The notes: a model not told the origin generated them from the letters alone. A stretch of DNA of 64,000 bases from Candidatus Ideonella esbjergensis (GCA_016710065.1 JADJLP010000010.1:673485-737484), one strand, 5' to 3'. Counted from the stretch's first letter, positions 32,393-41,083 are shown. Program-made: numbers and translations.

Positions 32393-33163
32393 CTACTCCG
32401 CCACCGCAGCGACTGCCGTTGGCGCAGGCAGCGGCTCCACGTCTCGGCCCGCTGACGGTGGGGGATCTGCGGGTCCGTCCGGTGCCCTGGTCGTCGAATC
32501 GACGGCTTCGCCGATGGCGGCGCCGTGCGCATCGTCAGGACCTTCAGCATCGTCGGGCGAAGTGGCGCGGGCATCGAGCGCGTTCATGCGCCGCCGCAAG
32601 CCCGTCGCAAAGCTGCGCGCACCATTGGCGATGTCGCGCACCTGGCGCTTGAGGCCCGCACGCTGCGTGTCCACCGCCTGCGCCGACACCACCTCGTGGA
32701 TCTCCAGCGTCTGCAGCAGCGGCATCAGCTGGTCGAGCTTGACCAGCACCTCCAGGAATCGGCGGCTGATCGACGACAGCACGCGCACGTCCACGTCCAG
32801 CGGCACCGTGTCGTAGGACGCCAGGCTGGTGATGCCGTGGGCCTTGAACAGCGCCTCGGCGCCATCGATGGCCTCGTTCAGGCTGGCGGTGGCGGCATCG
32901 ATCCTGCCGCGCAACGCCGTCTCGATCCTGCCGATGTCCTCGTGGTCGAGCCGGGTGCGGGCGATGACCGAGATGAAATGCATGTTCAGCTGCAGGGTGT
33001 TGAACATGCGCACGAACATGCGCTTGCCCTCGGCACTGCTGAACCGCGTGGCGATCTTGAGGCTGGCCGCCTCGACGCGACGGAAGTCGACCTTGGCTTC
33101 GCGGGCCAGGATGCGGGCGTTGGCGCCGCCCTGGTCCACCTTCACGATCTCGACATTGGCCAT
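32393..33163 (-). CDS. AcaB/DUF1845-like protein
   Basis: The 256-residue protein carries segments typical of PF08900: FSSAEGKRMFVRMFNTLQLN, then IDGAEALFKAHGITSLASYD, then a helical block ending LKRQVRDIANGARSF. The last 55 residues are Pro/Ala-rich tail. AcaB acts with AcaDC as a transcriptional activator in IncC plasmids. DUF1845 proteins are common in ICEs. The start ATG at 33163 has AAGGAG nine bases away; the longer upstream frame is shadow. With the FlhDC-like pair at 39.8 kb, this suggests an IncC-like control circuit. Confidence 0.75.
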   Translation of the reverse strand: MANVEIVKVDQGGANARILAREAKVDFRRVEAASLKIATRFSSAEGKRMFVRMFNTLQLNMHFISVIARTRLDHEDIGRIETALRGRIDAATASLNEAIDGAEALFKAHGITSLASYDTVPLDVDVRVLSSISRRFLEVLVKLDQLMPLLQTLEIHEVVSAQAVDTQRAGLKRQVRDIANGARSFATGLRRRMNALDARATSPDDAEGPDDAHGAAIGEAVDSTTRAPDGPADPPPSAGRDVEPLPAPTAVAAVAE

Positions 33164-33230
33164 GCCCGCGGCTCCTTGTGCTGACAACGGGATCGATGGC
33201 ATCTTCCGAACGTGCACGGCCCTTTGCCAC

Positions 33231-33262
33231 GCGAAAGCCCCGGCACCTCGGGGCGCTTTCGC
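33231..33262 (-). promoter_or_regulatory. leader hairpin upstream of AcaB-like gene
   Basis: GCGAAAGCCCCG (33231-33242) pairs with CGGGGCGCTTTCGC (33249-33262), 12 pairs with a two-base bulge and a 6-base loop. It lies about 70 bases before the ATG at 33163 on the minus strand. Confidence 0.55.
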
Positions 33263-33794
33263 GATCAGTTGCGTGGCGACGGGCATCGTCCCATTGACCG
33301 GGCGGAAACGGCGACCTACCTTTGCGCCATGCAGCAGCTGGCCCTGCATCCAGACCCGGCAAGCCTTAGAGATTTCCTGAACTGATCCCCCGCGTGGGTG
33401 CCCGTGCAGGTCGCACAGGCACCCATGGGGACGATCGAATCGCGGTGATGCACGCCCCACCGATGGGGGACACCCGTTGCGGTGTCGCTCCGTCGGGTGC
33501 CCCTGTGCATCGCCGTGCCGAGGACCGCGCAAGCAATCAGGCACGCCGGGGCATTCGCTCTCAGGCCGGGCCTTCGAGGCAAGGGCTGCGACCAGGTGCC
33601 GAGCGCATCCGCTCGAGCGCCGCACCGACCGCGCCCTTGCCTCCCGGGCTCGTCCTGTTCTCGCCGATGTCCCCCCGATCGGACGCTGACACCGATCACC
33701 GCGCTCGCGCGCGCCACTGAACCCTGTCAGCCCTGGAGTTCCAGGCCCAGCCCGCAAGGCGGCCGGCGCCACATCACCCAACCGTCACCCGCAT

Positions 33795-33810
33795 GGGGGC
33801 CCACGCCCCC
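33795..33810 (+). promoter_or_regulatory. leader hairpin upstream of gene at 33856
   Basis: Perfect arms GGGGGC / GCCCCC with a 4-base loop lie 45 bases before the ATG at 33856, ahead of its AAGGAG site. Confidence 0.45.
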
Positions 33811-33855
33811 GCCACGGGGTGCACGTGGTCTCCCTTCCCATCCAAGGAGTCCACG

Positions 33856-34485
33856 ATGCACAGCACCAACGCCTGCCGTCAGGCCGGCGCCCATGTCGGC
33901 TCGCCACACACGGCAAGCCTCGACGCAAACCGAGCCCGACTCGGCTCGACGACGATCCCGTTCGTCATCGACGCCTCGTTCGACATCCAGGCCGGCCTGG
34001 ATCTCCAGGACGATGCCGGCACAGACAGCGCCACCGGCGCACCGGGCAGCACCTGCGAAGAGTGGGTGGAGGAGTGGAGCGAGGACGACATCGTCCTGCT
34101 GCACTGGCGCCTGCTGCAGGAGATCCGGCACCTGGCCGACCCGGCCACGCCACTGGAGGAGAAGCTCGACACCCTGCGCTGGGTGTTCACCGAACGCGAG
34201 AAGGACGGCCTGCCGTTCTCGTTCGTGAACTGCCTGCGCGTGGTCGGCTGCAGCCCGCTGTCGCCGATCCCGTACTGCGGACTCGTCGACGCCGAGGAGG
34301 TTCGCGAGCGCATCCGCCATGGGCTGCGGCCCTGGCTGCACGCGACGCTGGCCCGCTACCCCGACTGGGTGCGCGAGGCCGTGGCGACCCACCCCGAATG
34401 GGTCGAGGCCCGGCTGACCCGCAATCCCCAGTGGATCAACGAGCAGCTCAAGCAGATGTCCGTGCAGGGCGACCTGTTCGCGTGA
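33856..34485 (+). CDS. conjugative-element protein, 209 aa, unknown
   Basis: The start at 33856 has AAGGAGTCCACG upstream. After a variable 70-residue N-terminus, residues 75-200 form an ordered alpha-helical domain with several Trp (WSEDDIVLLHWRLLQEIRHL, then TLRWVFTEREKDGLPFSFVN). It leads a run of four same-strand genes of small size and precedes the GHKL ATPase. No known family is recognised. The repeated Trp-x-x-x blocks near the end (WVREAVATHPEWVEARLTRN) look like degenerate short helical repeats. Confidence 0.6.
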   Translation: MHSTNACRQAGAHVGSPHTASLDANRARLGSTTIPFVIDASFDIQAGLDLQDDAGTDSATGAPGSTCEEWVEEWSEDDIVLLHWRLLQEIRHLADPATPLEEKLDTLRWVFTEREKDGLPFSFVNCLRVVGCSPLSPIPYCGLVDAEEVRERIRHGLRPWLHATLARYPDWVREAVATHPEWVEARLTRNPQWINEQLKQMSVQGDLFA

Positions 34486-34577
34486 TCACGTCCATCCCGG
34501 GCGCCGTGCCTCGGGCCGCGCCGACCGATCCGGTCAGGCCGCGGCGGCACGCGCCCATCCGTTCGAAGGAACTCACC

Positions 34578-34853
34578 ATGCTCACGTTCAAGGAAGCCCT
34601 CTGCCTGCTGGCGATCGTCGTCGCCTACGGCATCACCGGGCGCATGGACTACGAAGACGCCCTGCTGATGGAGCAAGTCCGGCCGCAGGTCGGCGCCGAC
34701 TGCATCCATCCGCTCGAAGGCGACGACACCCTCTCGGAATTGGGACCCACCGGGCACCCGCCGGTGGCCCGCCCCATCGAGGGCACCCGTCCGGAGGCGC
34801 CCTGCGTCCCGGACGCTGCGTCGGACCAGCCCATGCGGCTGACCCGGCACTGA
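34578..34853 (+). CDS. small membrane-tethered protein, 91 aa
   Basis: The first 20 residues (LTFKEALCLLAIVVAYGITG) form one hydrophobic helix, either a membrane anchor or uncleaved signal. The rest is acidic and Pro-rich with two Cys. A GAAGGA site precedes the ATG. It lies between two other small element genes in what looks like one transcript. The function is unknown. Confidence 0.5.
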   Translation: MLTFKEALCLLAIVVAYGITGRMDYEDALLMEQVRPQVGADCIHPLEGDDTLSELGPTGHPPVARPIEGTRPEAPCVPDAASDQPMRLTRH

Positions 34854-34864
34854 GGGGCGCCGCC

Positions 34865-35206
34865 ATGCACACCGATGCACGCCTGGTTCCCGGCCGCGTG
34901 CGCCTGCTGTCCGTGCAGGCGCTCGAGGACATCGAGTACCTCGTCAAGGAAAGCGAAGTGCTGACCGGTCGGTCCGGCCGCACCTTCGTCATCGCCGGCG
35001 CCGACCGGCTCGTCTACCGCGTCCATTGGCAGCCGCTCACCGAATCCGGTGGTCATGCCGCCGGGCCGTTGGTCGAGCGCCTCGGCCACCAAGGCGAGGT
35101 CCTGAGTCGCCAGCACCTGCAGCTCTGGGAGTTCCTGGAGCACAGCCTCGTCGAGGCGCAGGCTGCCGGCCAGTTGTTCACCCCTCCGGTCCGCACGACG
35201 CCCTGA
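34865..35206 (+). CDS. conjugative-element protein, 113 aa, unknown
   Basis: The product is a compact alpha/beta protein (LEDIEYLVKESEVLTGRSGR, then FVIAGADRLVYRVHW, then a C-terminal helix). It starts 11 bases after the stop of the previous gene, so it shares its transcript. No motif indicates a function. Confidence 0.55.
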   Translation: MHTDARLVPGRVRLLSVQALEDIEYLVKESEVLTGRSGRTFVIAGADRLVYRVHWQPLTESGGHAAGPLVERLGHQGEVLSRQHLQLWEFLEHSLVEAQAAGQLFTPPVRTTP

Positions 35207-35242
35207 TGGGCACCGATCCGCGCTGACCGGCCCACACACCCC

Positions 35243-35293
35243 GGCGGGTGCATCCCGCCAGGGGTGCTTCCGCCGGTTCTTCCCCCGATCGGG
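35243..35293 (+). promoter_or_regulatory. leader hairpins upstream of GHKL ATPase gene
   Basis: GGCGGG / CCCGCC (35243-35259, loop 5) and the palindrome CCCGATCGGG (35284-35293) lie between the previous stop and the GAAGGAG site of the gene at 35315. Confidence 0.45.
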
Positions 35294-35314
35294 ATGCCCC
35301 CGAAGGAGTCAACG

Positions 35315-36949
35315 ATGAAGATTCAAGTCCGAATCAACGAAGAAGGCGCGCTGCGCAACCAGCGCCATGCCTTCAGCAACCGGTTCACCCTGGTGTCCGA
35401 GCTGCTGCAGAACGCGCGCCGTGCCGGCGCCCGCCTGATCCGGATCGACCACGATCCGCAGGCACAGATCCTGACCGTGCAGGACGATGGCCATGGCCTG
35501 GACGACTTCCAGAAGCTGCTCAGCTTCCACGAGTCGGGCTGGGACGCCGACACCTGCACGCAGGAGCGCCCCTTCGGCGTCGGGTTCTCGAAGTGCCTGT
35601 ACGCCGCCTCGCGCTGCGTGGTGGCGTCGGGCCGGCGCCGCGTCGACATCGACACCGCGGCCGCGCTGGCCAAGGCACTGGTCGAGGTCGAGGAGTGCCC
35701 CCTGGGTGACGCGGTGGCAGGTACCCGGGTCGAGCTGCACGGCGTCGACCTGTCGGACCTCGCACAGCGCGTCGAGGAACTGTGCACCGGGTTTCCGGTG
35801 CCGGCGTGGTTCAACGGCGAGCCGCTCAAGCGCGCCATGGCCGAGGCCCACGTGGCTACCCAGGCCAGCGCCATCGGTGCCGTGCACCTCGCGGGCACGC
35901 GCGACGGCCGGTACACCCACGACACCTGGGTGTTCCTGCAGGGTTTCTGCGTTCTGCGGCCGGCCTGGTCCACCCGCGAGGACGTGAACGTCGTGCACCT
36001 GGACTCGCGCCAGTTCATGGCGCGCCTGCCGGACCGCGACCGCCTGATCGACGAGGACGTGCAGCGCCAGCGCATCGACACCGAGCTGAAGGCCTGCTGG
36101 CGGCGCACGCTGGAGATCGCCAAGGCCGAGCTGCCGCCGCGCCACTTCATCGACACCTACTACGACGTCATGCGCGGCTGGGGGCACCTCGACCTGCTGA
36201 ACGACCTCGGCACCCTGCCGGCGGAGCTGTGCAGCCTGGTGTCGGGCTACCCGGTGCAGGTGGAGCATGGCGAGCGCCGCCATCTGACGCCGGTGCCGAC
36301 CGCACCCACGCGCGAGGCCATCGAGTCGGGTGCCGTGCAGCTGGTGGCCCTGGACGACGTGGGCGACGACAACGCGCCGCGCTGGATGATGGCGCGCGCC
36401 CGCGGCTGGCTGGTGTTCGACTGGATCGGCGTGCATGCCGACCACTGGGTGATGCGCCACGTCCGCTTCCTCGAGGAAGAGGGTCAGCGCGTGACGCCGG
36501 TGGGCGAGAAGCTGCGCACGGCGCTGGAGGGCCGCTGGGTCTGGCCCACGGTCATCCTCTGCGAGAAGGTTCGCCTGCGCGTCGGCGACGACGAGACGCT
36601 GGTCAGCGACGCCGGGGTCTGCCACGACGGCAACCTGTACATCCCCGACGGCGAGACGTCGGGCGCGCCAGTGGAACAGCTGTCCTCGTTCACCGACGAG
36701 CACGACCAGTTCCTGGAGGCCGACCGCGACGCCGACCGTGACGCGCTGGCCGATCTGCTGCGCCTGCTGCGGGCGGTGGACCCGGTGCAGACGCTGGACT
36801 CGCTGCTGCAGTCCCTGCGGCTGGGCAAGTACCCGCTGCTGCACGGCAAGACCTTCCAGCTGACGGTGGGCGTGGGCTTGGCGCCCGGGCACACCGTCGA
36901 TCTGGTCGACCACGCAGCCGCAGGCGGAGGAGCCCATGCAGGACGCTGA
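35315..36949 (+). CDS. GHKL-fold ATPase (Hsp90/MutL-like ATP-binding protein)
   Basis: The N-terminal 120 residues hold a GHKL ATP site: the N-box VSELLQNARRAGA (Glu29, Asn33), the G1 box QDDGHGL (Asp57, Gly59, Gly61) and the lid PFGVGFSKCLYAA. The remaining 400 residues do not match histidine kinases, MutL or gyrase and seem specific to conjugative elements. No transmembrane or histidine-kinase dimer part is present. It overlaps the primase gene by 14 bases, so the two are co-made. A role in element DNA metabolism is inferred from this link. GHKL ATPases without a known partner also occur in defence systems. Confidence 0.8.
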   Translation: MKIQVRINEEGALRNQRHAFSNRFTLVSELLQNARRAGARLIRIDHDPQAQILTVQDDGHGLDDFQKLLSFHESGWDADTCTQERPFGVGFSKCLYAASRCVVASGRRRVDIDTAAALAKALVEVEECPLGDAVAGTRVELHGVDLSDLAQRVEELCTGFPVPAWFNGEPLKRAMAEAHVATQASAIGAVHLAGTRDGRYTHDTWVFLQGFCVLRPAWSTREDVNVVHLDSRQFMARLPDRDRLIDEDVQRQRIDTELKACWRRTLEIAKAELPPRHFIDTYYDVMRGWGHLDLLNDLGTLPAELCSLVSGYPVQVEHGERRHLTPVPTAPTREAIESGAVQLVALDDVGDDNAPRWMMARARGWLVFDWIGVHADHWVMRHVRFLEEEGQRVTPVGEKLRTALEGRWVWPTVILCEKVRLRVGDDETLVSDAGVCHDGNLYIPDGETSGAPVEQLSSFTDEHDQFLEADRDADRDALADLLRLLRAVDPVQTLDSLLQSLRLGKYPLLHGKTFQLTVGVGLAPGHTVDLVDHAAAGGGAHAGR

Positions 36950-38012
36950 CTACGCGGCCCGCATCGACGCCGTGAAGCAGCGCGCGCACGGCCGCTGGAG
37001 CGAGGTGCTGGCTGCGGCCGGCATCGAGGAGCGCATCCTCCGGCACCGCAACGGGCCCTGCCCGTCCTGCGGCGGGACCGACCGCTTCCAGTACACCGAC
37101 AAGTTCGGCGAGGGCAACTACCACTGCCGGCAATGCGGCCCGGGTGGCGGCTTCAAGCTGCTGCAGGCCGTGCGGGGCGTGGACTTCCATGCCGCCCTGT
37201 GCGAGGTTGAACGTTGCCTGGGCATCCTGCCGGCGGCGGCCGCCTGCGAAGCCGGTGCCCCGGCGGCACCGGGGGAGCGCATGCGCCGGCTGGTGCAGCG
37301 CATCTGGGACGAGGCGCGGCCGGTGGTGGCCGGCGACGAAGTCGACCGCTACCTGCGCGGGCGCGGGCTGACCCTGAATCGGCATCCGCCGGTGCTGCGG
37401 TTCCACCCGTCGCTCGGCTACTTCGAGAAGGGTGCGGACGGCAAGTCGCGGCAGATCGCGGCCTACCCGGCAATGCTGGCGCTGATCCAGGCGCCGGATG
37501 GTCAGGCCGTGACGCTGCACCGGACCTACCTGCGCGACGGCCGAAAGCTCGACGCACCCGACGCGAAGAAGGTGCTCTCCGCGGGCATCCACGGCGCCGC
37601 CGTGCGGCTGTTCGATGCCGGCGCACAGCTCGCGCTGTGCGAAGGCATCGAGACCGCCTTGGCGGTGCACCTGGCCACCGGCAAGCCCGTGTGGGCCGGC
37701 ATCAGCGCCGGCAACCTGGAGAAGCTCTGGGTGCCGGACACCGTGCGCGAGGTCTGCATCTATGCGGACAACGACGCCGGTGGCGACTTCGCCGGCCAGT
37801 GCTTCGCCTACGCGCTCGCGCGGCGGCTGAAGCGGGAGGAGAAGACCACCGGCCCGCGCCAGGTGCGGGTGTTCGTGCCGCGCCACGCGGGCACGGACTG
37901 GGCCGATGTGTGGTGCCAGCGTGCCACCGGCCCCGACCAGGGCCGGAGACAAGCGACCGCATCCTCGTCGGCCGACCGGGCCTCGGGCAACCGGATGGCC
38001 CTCGGTGGCTGA
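36936..38012 (+). CDS. CHC2 zinc finger/TOPRIM DNA primase of element type
   Basis: The zinc finger is GPCPSCGGTDRF with CRQC about 20 residues later (Cys42, 45, 64, 67). After a linker, a TOPRIM domain follows with LCEGIETALA (catalytic Glu about residue 234) and IYADNDAGG (metal-binding Asp pair about residue 276). This is the short primase type carried by ICEs and plasmids, which makes primers for replication or for the transferred strand in the recipient. There is no helicase domain in the 358 residues. The start overlaps the GHKL gene. A Ser/Arg-rich tail and a good terminator follow. Confidence 0.88.
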   Translation: MQDADYAARIDAVKQRAHGRWSEVLAAAGIEERILRHRNGPCPSCGGTDRFQYTDKFGEGNYHCRQCGPGGGFKLLQAVRGVDFHAALCEVERCLGILPAAAACEAGAPAAPGERMRRLVQRIWDEARPVVAGDEVDRYLRGRGLTLNRHPPVLRFHPSLGYFEKGADGKSRQIAAYPAMLALIQAPDGQAVTLHRTYLRDGRKLDAPDAKKVLSAGIHGAAVRLFDAGAQLALCEGIETALAVHLATGKPVWAGISAGNLEKLWVPDTVREVCIYADNDAGGDFAGQCFAYALARRLKREEKTTGPRQVRVFVPRHAGTDWADVWCQRATGPDQGRRQATASSSADRASGNRMALGG

Positions 38013-38032
38013 GGCAGAGGTCATGGAGCTTG

Positions 38033-38069
38033 GGGTGCGGCGAACCACGGCGGGCCGCACCCGCTTTTT
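38033..38069 (+). terminator. intrinsic terminator after primase
   Basis: Nine-base arms GGGTGCGGC (38033-38041) and GCCGCACCC (38054-38062) with a 12-base loop are followed by CGCTTTTTC. It lies 21 bases after the primase stop. Confidence 0.8.
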
Positions 38070-38353
38070 CAGCGGCACTGGACGGGTCGGCGCATGCCCT
38101 GCGCCACGACCTGCCGGTGCCGGCGAAAAGGTCAGGCGCCGTCGGCCATGCGGCCGACGCGCTCCCCTCGTCGTTTCCCGACTGGTAGCTGCCAGACCAG
38201 GTGACGCCTCCCGGCGCCACGAAGGCAGCCCTGGAGATCCATCGCGACCGATGGCGACACCCGTGTCACCGACGTCGCGCCCCTGCCTCGCCGATGCATC
38301 GCCAATCCACCCAGGACGCGCTGCATGCGGCGAGTTGCTGTCGTCAACCCACT

Positions 38354-38393
38354 GCGGGGACCCGTGCCCCGACGTGGGCCATGCCGTCCCCGC
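38354..38393 (+). promoter_or_regulatory. leader hairpin upstream of DUF932 gene
   Basis: Perfect 8-base arms GCGGGGAC / GTCCCCGC enclose a 24-base loop that itself can pair (CGGGG with CCCCG). It ends 33 bases before the ATG at 38427. The rest of the 414-base gap after the primase holds no gene that I can support. Confidence 0.5.
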
Positions 38394-38426
38394 TTTTCAC
38401 CCACCCCAACCCGATTGGAGAAAGTC

Positions 38427-39490
38427 ATGAAGAGCGGACGTACCCTCGTGAGCCTGGCCCAGGAACTGGAGCGCCAGCTGCACTCGAAGAAGGACCTGAT
38501 CGTGCCGTCGCAGCTGGTGCATCACAGCACCGGCGACGACGGCCAGACGCACATCATCGTCAACGAAGCCGGCAACCCGGTGCGCTACGGCGTCACGCCG
38601 CTGGCGCGCCGCCAGCTGGCCGACAAGCTGAAGATCCCGCACGCGTACTTCGAGCGCATGCGCGAGGAGCAACCGGTGCTGCTGGACCGCAACGTCAACA
38701 CCTGGCTGCAGAGCGAGGACGACCGGCGCATGCTGCGCACCCTGGACGGCCAGGTGCGCGCGGTGCTGTCGGACCGCTACCGCCGGCTCGACAACTTCGA
38801 CCTCGCCGAAAGCGTGCTGCCCATCCTGCAGCAGCTGCCCGACGTGCGTTTCGAGTCGGTCGAGCTGACCGAGACGCGCATGTACCTGAAGTGCATCACC
38901 TCGCGCCTGACCTACGAGATGGCGCCGGGCGACGTGGTGCAGGCCGGCGTGGTGATCTCGAACTCCGAGGTCGGCCAGGGCACGCTGTCGGTGCAGCCGC
39001 TGCTGTACCGGCTGGTCTGCCGCAACGGCCTGATCGCGGCCGACCGGTCGCTGCGCAAGACGCACGTGGGCCGTTCGCTCGGCACCGAGGACGAGGGCCT
39101 GCAGGTCTACCAGGACGACACCCTGCGTGCCGACGACAAGGCCTTCTTCCTGAAGGTGCGCGACGTGGTGCAGGCGGCGGTGTCGGAAGCGAGCTTCCGG
39201 CAGACGGCGCAGAAGCTGCAGAAGACGCTGAAGATCCCCTCGTCGGCGACCCGGTGAAGACGGTCGAGGTGCTCGCCCAGCGCTACACGCTCAACGACGT
39301 CGAGCGCTCGGGCGTGCTGCGGCATCTGATCACCGAGGGCGAGCTCTCGGGCTACGGGCTGGTCAATGCGGTGACGCACTACAGCCAGGAGATCGACGAC
39401 TACGACCGCGCCACGGAGTTCGAGGCGCTGGGCGGCAAGCTGATCGAGCTCGGCACCGCCGAGTGGAAGGGCCTGGCCGAAGCGATCTGA
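38427..39490 (+). pseudogene. DUF932 protein gene with a frameshift near its 3' end
   Basis: The first 276 codons (to a stop at 39257) encode a DUF932 protein, a plasmid/phage LGT family of unknown function. Typical segments are GVTPLARRQLADKLKIPHAY, AVLSDRYRRLDNFDLAESVL and VSNSE-type strands. The family continues with a segment now found in the -1 frame: GDPVKTVEVLAQRYTLNDVE, then RSGVLRHLITEGELSGYGLV and a stop at 39490. One base is missing near 39230-39250, in or beside a CCCC run. Either the gene is broken, a rare -1 frameshift is used, or the run was misread. The ribosome site TTGGAGAA fits the ATG at 38427. Confidence 0.85.
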
Positions 39491-39505
39491 GCACAGCCTG
39501 AGCAG

Positions 39506-39562
39506 GCAGTCCGGCACGGCAGCGAGCGGGGGCAACCCCGTTCGCCGACCGTGCCGGACTGC
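39506..39562. terminator. large perfect inverted repeat after DUF932 gene
   Basis: Fourteen-base perfect arms (GCAGTCCGGCACGG at 39506-39519 and its complement at 39549-39562) enclose a second stem of GGGG/CCCC. There is no T-tract directly after. It begins 15 bases after the DUF932 stop, so it may be a terminator or a cruciform recognition site. A separate hairpin, CGACGCCC / GGGCGTCG, follows at 39570-39591. Confidence 0.55.
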
Positions 39563-39842
39563 CGTTGCACGACGCCCCGACAAGGGCGTCGTTCACGCCG
39601 CACATCGAGTCATGCGGTCGCGCTCACGCATTCGCCGGAATTCGCCAGGGCTTGCGAGTGGCAATTCGGTAAGCAGATGCACAGGCCCGCGCCGCCCATT
39701 GAAGTCGACCTGTCGCCCACCCTATGCTGGCTGCACAGCGCCGGAACCCTTCCTTCAGCCACCGCAACACGACCCGCATCCACCGACCAACCCCTCCACC
39801 CTGCCCTGCACGGGCTCGTGGTCCCCCACGCGAGGACGCACC

Positions 39843-40148
39843 ATGAACCAGGTCCAGCTCTCCGATGTACAGATCGCCAACCTGACCCTGCTGCTCACCA
39901 TCCGCGACGGCATCCTCCATGACCGCACGGCGGCGTGCTGCCGCTTCGCGCTCGACGCGACCCAGGCCGAGCGGCTCGGCACGATGAGCGTCCAGCAGCT
40001 GATGGCTATCGTGGCCAACCTGGGCGACGCGACGCTCTTCCCGCCGCGCCGCGACCTGGTCAGCCTGCTCGACACGCCGCTGCCGCTGGTGCGCCCGCTG
40101 GCCGCGGTCCACGCCCCCCGCCATGTCACGGCCAGTTCGGCAGCCTGA
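39843..40148 (+). CDS. FlhD-like subunit of an AcaD/SetD-type activator
   Basis: Residues 10-65 (IANLTLLLTIRDGILHDRTA, then CCRFALDATQAERLGTMSVQ) align by eye with FlhD, which has the same helix order and the RLG and LP-Q-L pattern. In SXT elements and IncC plasmids, FlhD/FlhC homologues (SetD/SetC, AcaD/AcaC) switch on the transfer genes. The gene overlaps the FlhC-like gene by 26 bases, which fits a heteromeric complex. At 101 residues it is close to FlhD size. Its position a few kb before traI supports a role as master activator of conjugation. Confidence 0.7.
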   Translation: MNQVQLSDVQIANLTLLLTIRDGILHDRTAACCRFALDATQAERLGTMSVQQLMAIVANLGDATLFPPRRDLVSLLDTPLPLVRPLAAVHAPRHVTASSAA

Positions 40149-40830
40149 TGCCCAGTTGCCGGGTCATACGCATGCGTCGCGGGTCGATCGCCAACTGCGC
40201 GCCCTGGCACTGGCCAAGGCCTGCGCGGCCTGCGGTGCACGCGTGCGCACCATCGGCCATCTGACGGGCCTGCCGCCCCGCGAGGCGCTGCGCCTGCTCT
40301 TCCCGGACCGCCTGGCCGTGCCGCGAGGGCGCTCGCCGGACTCCCCCGAGTGGTACCACGGCGCCAACCTGCTCCACCGCGCCGAGGCCTCGATCGTCGT
40401 GGCCCTGTACCGCCGTCTGCGAGACGCCGACTTCCCTGCGGGTGAAGCGCTCGTCGGCGCCTACCGCCACTACGTCGGCATCTGCCAGCCGCCGCACCGC
40501 ATCAGCTTCGACCGCGCCTTCGATCTGGCCGCGCACACGGACGCCCTGTGGCTCACCGACACGAGGAGCTTCTCGCTCGTCACCTGCCCGACCTGCCACA
40601 GCGAGTTCTTGGCGGCCTACGGCTCCGTGGCCCGCTCGAACGACCACTGCCCGTTCTGCAAGCTGGTGCAGCGGTACGGGACGGACCCGCGGGTGCAGGG
40701 GGCGTTTCCGGTGCAGCCGTTGGCTACGCCGAGCGCGGAGCAGTTGGGGATGCTCGTCCTGCTGCAGGTGGCTGCCGGCCCGTCGAACCAGAACGTTGCT
40801 ACACCTTTGACAGGCCAGCATGGGCCATGA
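40123..40830 (+). CDS. FlhC-like zinc-binding subunit of an AcaC/SetC-type activator
   Basis: The protein follows the FlhC plan. A helical start (LRALALAKACAACGARVRTI) is followed by TGLPPREALRLLF, similar to the FlhC helix-turn-helix. Next come GRSPDSPEWYHGANLLHRAE, matching the FlhC PxxxDWFxxxxNxHAS region, and the helix RLRDADFPAGEALVGAYRHY. A four-Cys zinc site follows: TCPTC at about residue 154 and HCPFC at about residue 178. The last 40 residues are not conserved. With its FlhD-like partner it should bind DNA at transfer promoters. The match is by eye, but the zinc site and gene pairing make it convincing. Confidence 0.75.
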   Translation: MSRPVRQPDAQLPGHTHASRVDRQLRALALAKACAACGARVRTIGHLTGLPPREALRLLFPDRLAVPRGRSPDSPEWYHGANLLHRAEASIVVALYRRLRDADFPAGEALVGAYRHYVGICQPPHRISFDRAFDLAAHTDALWLTDTRSFSLVTCPTCHSEFLAAYGSVARSNDHCPFCKLVQRYGTDPRVQGAFPVQPLATPSAEQLGMLVLLQVAAGPSNQNVATPLTGQHGP

Positions 40831-41083
40831 GCCTCGGGTCCGGAAGACGCAGACGCCCAGCCACGGGTTCGTAGCCGGCAATGCAGAGCGAGCGGTCGTT
40901 CGGCCTTGGGCATCGGATGATCGATGAGGGCCACGAACGCGATGTTCGCGGCCCACTCAGTTCAACTGCGATTGACTGCCAGCGACACCACGCTCGCGAG
41001 CCGACACGGACTCTGGTCTAGCGCGCCGTCGTTCGCGTTTGCTACTCTATGAACTGCGAGGCCTTGACAACAGGGAGGACGAC

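Larger units (their letters stand above)
33164..33855. promoter_or_regulatory. 692-bp divergent control region
   Basis: No gene is convincing between the minus-strand AcaB-like gene and the plus-strand gene at 33856. Promoters for both must lie here. The region contains a strong hairpin near the AcaB-like side (33231-33262) and another near the right side (33795-33810). Several GGGTG/CACCC inverted segments lie between 33395 and 33502. It is a reasonable place for activator binding sites. Confidence 0.4.
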
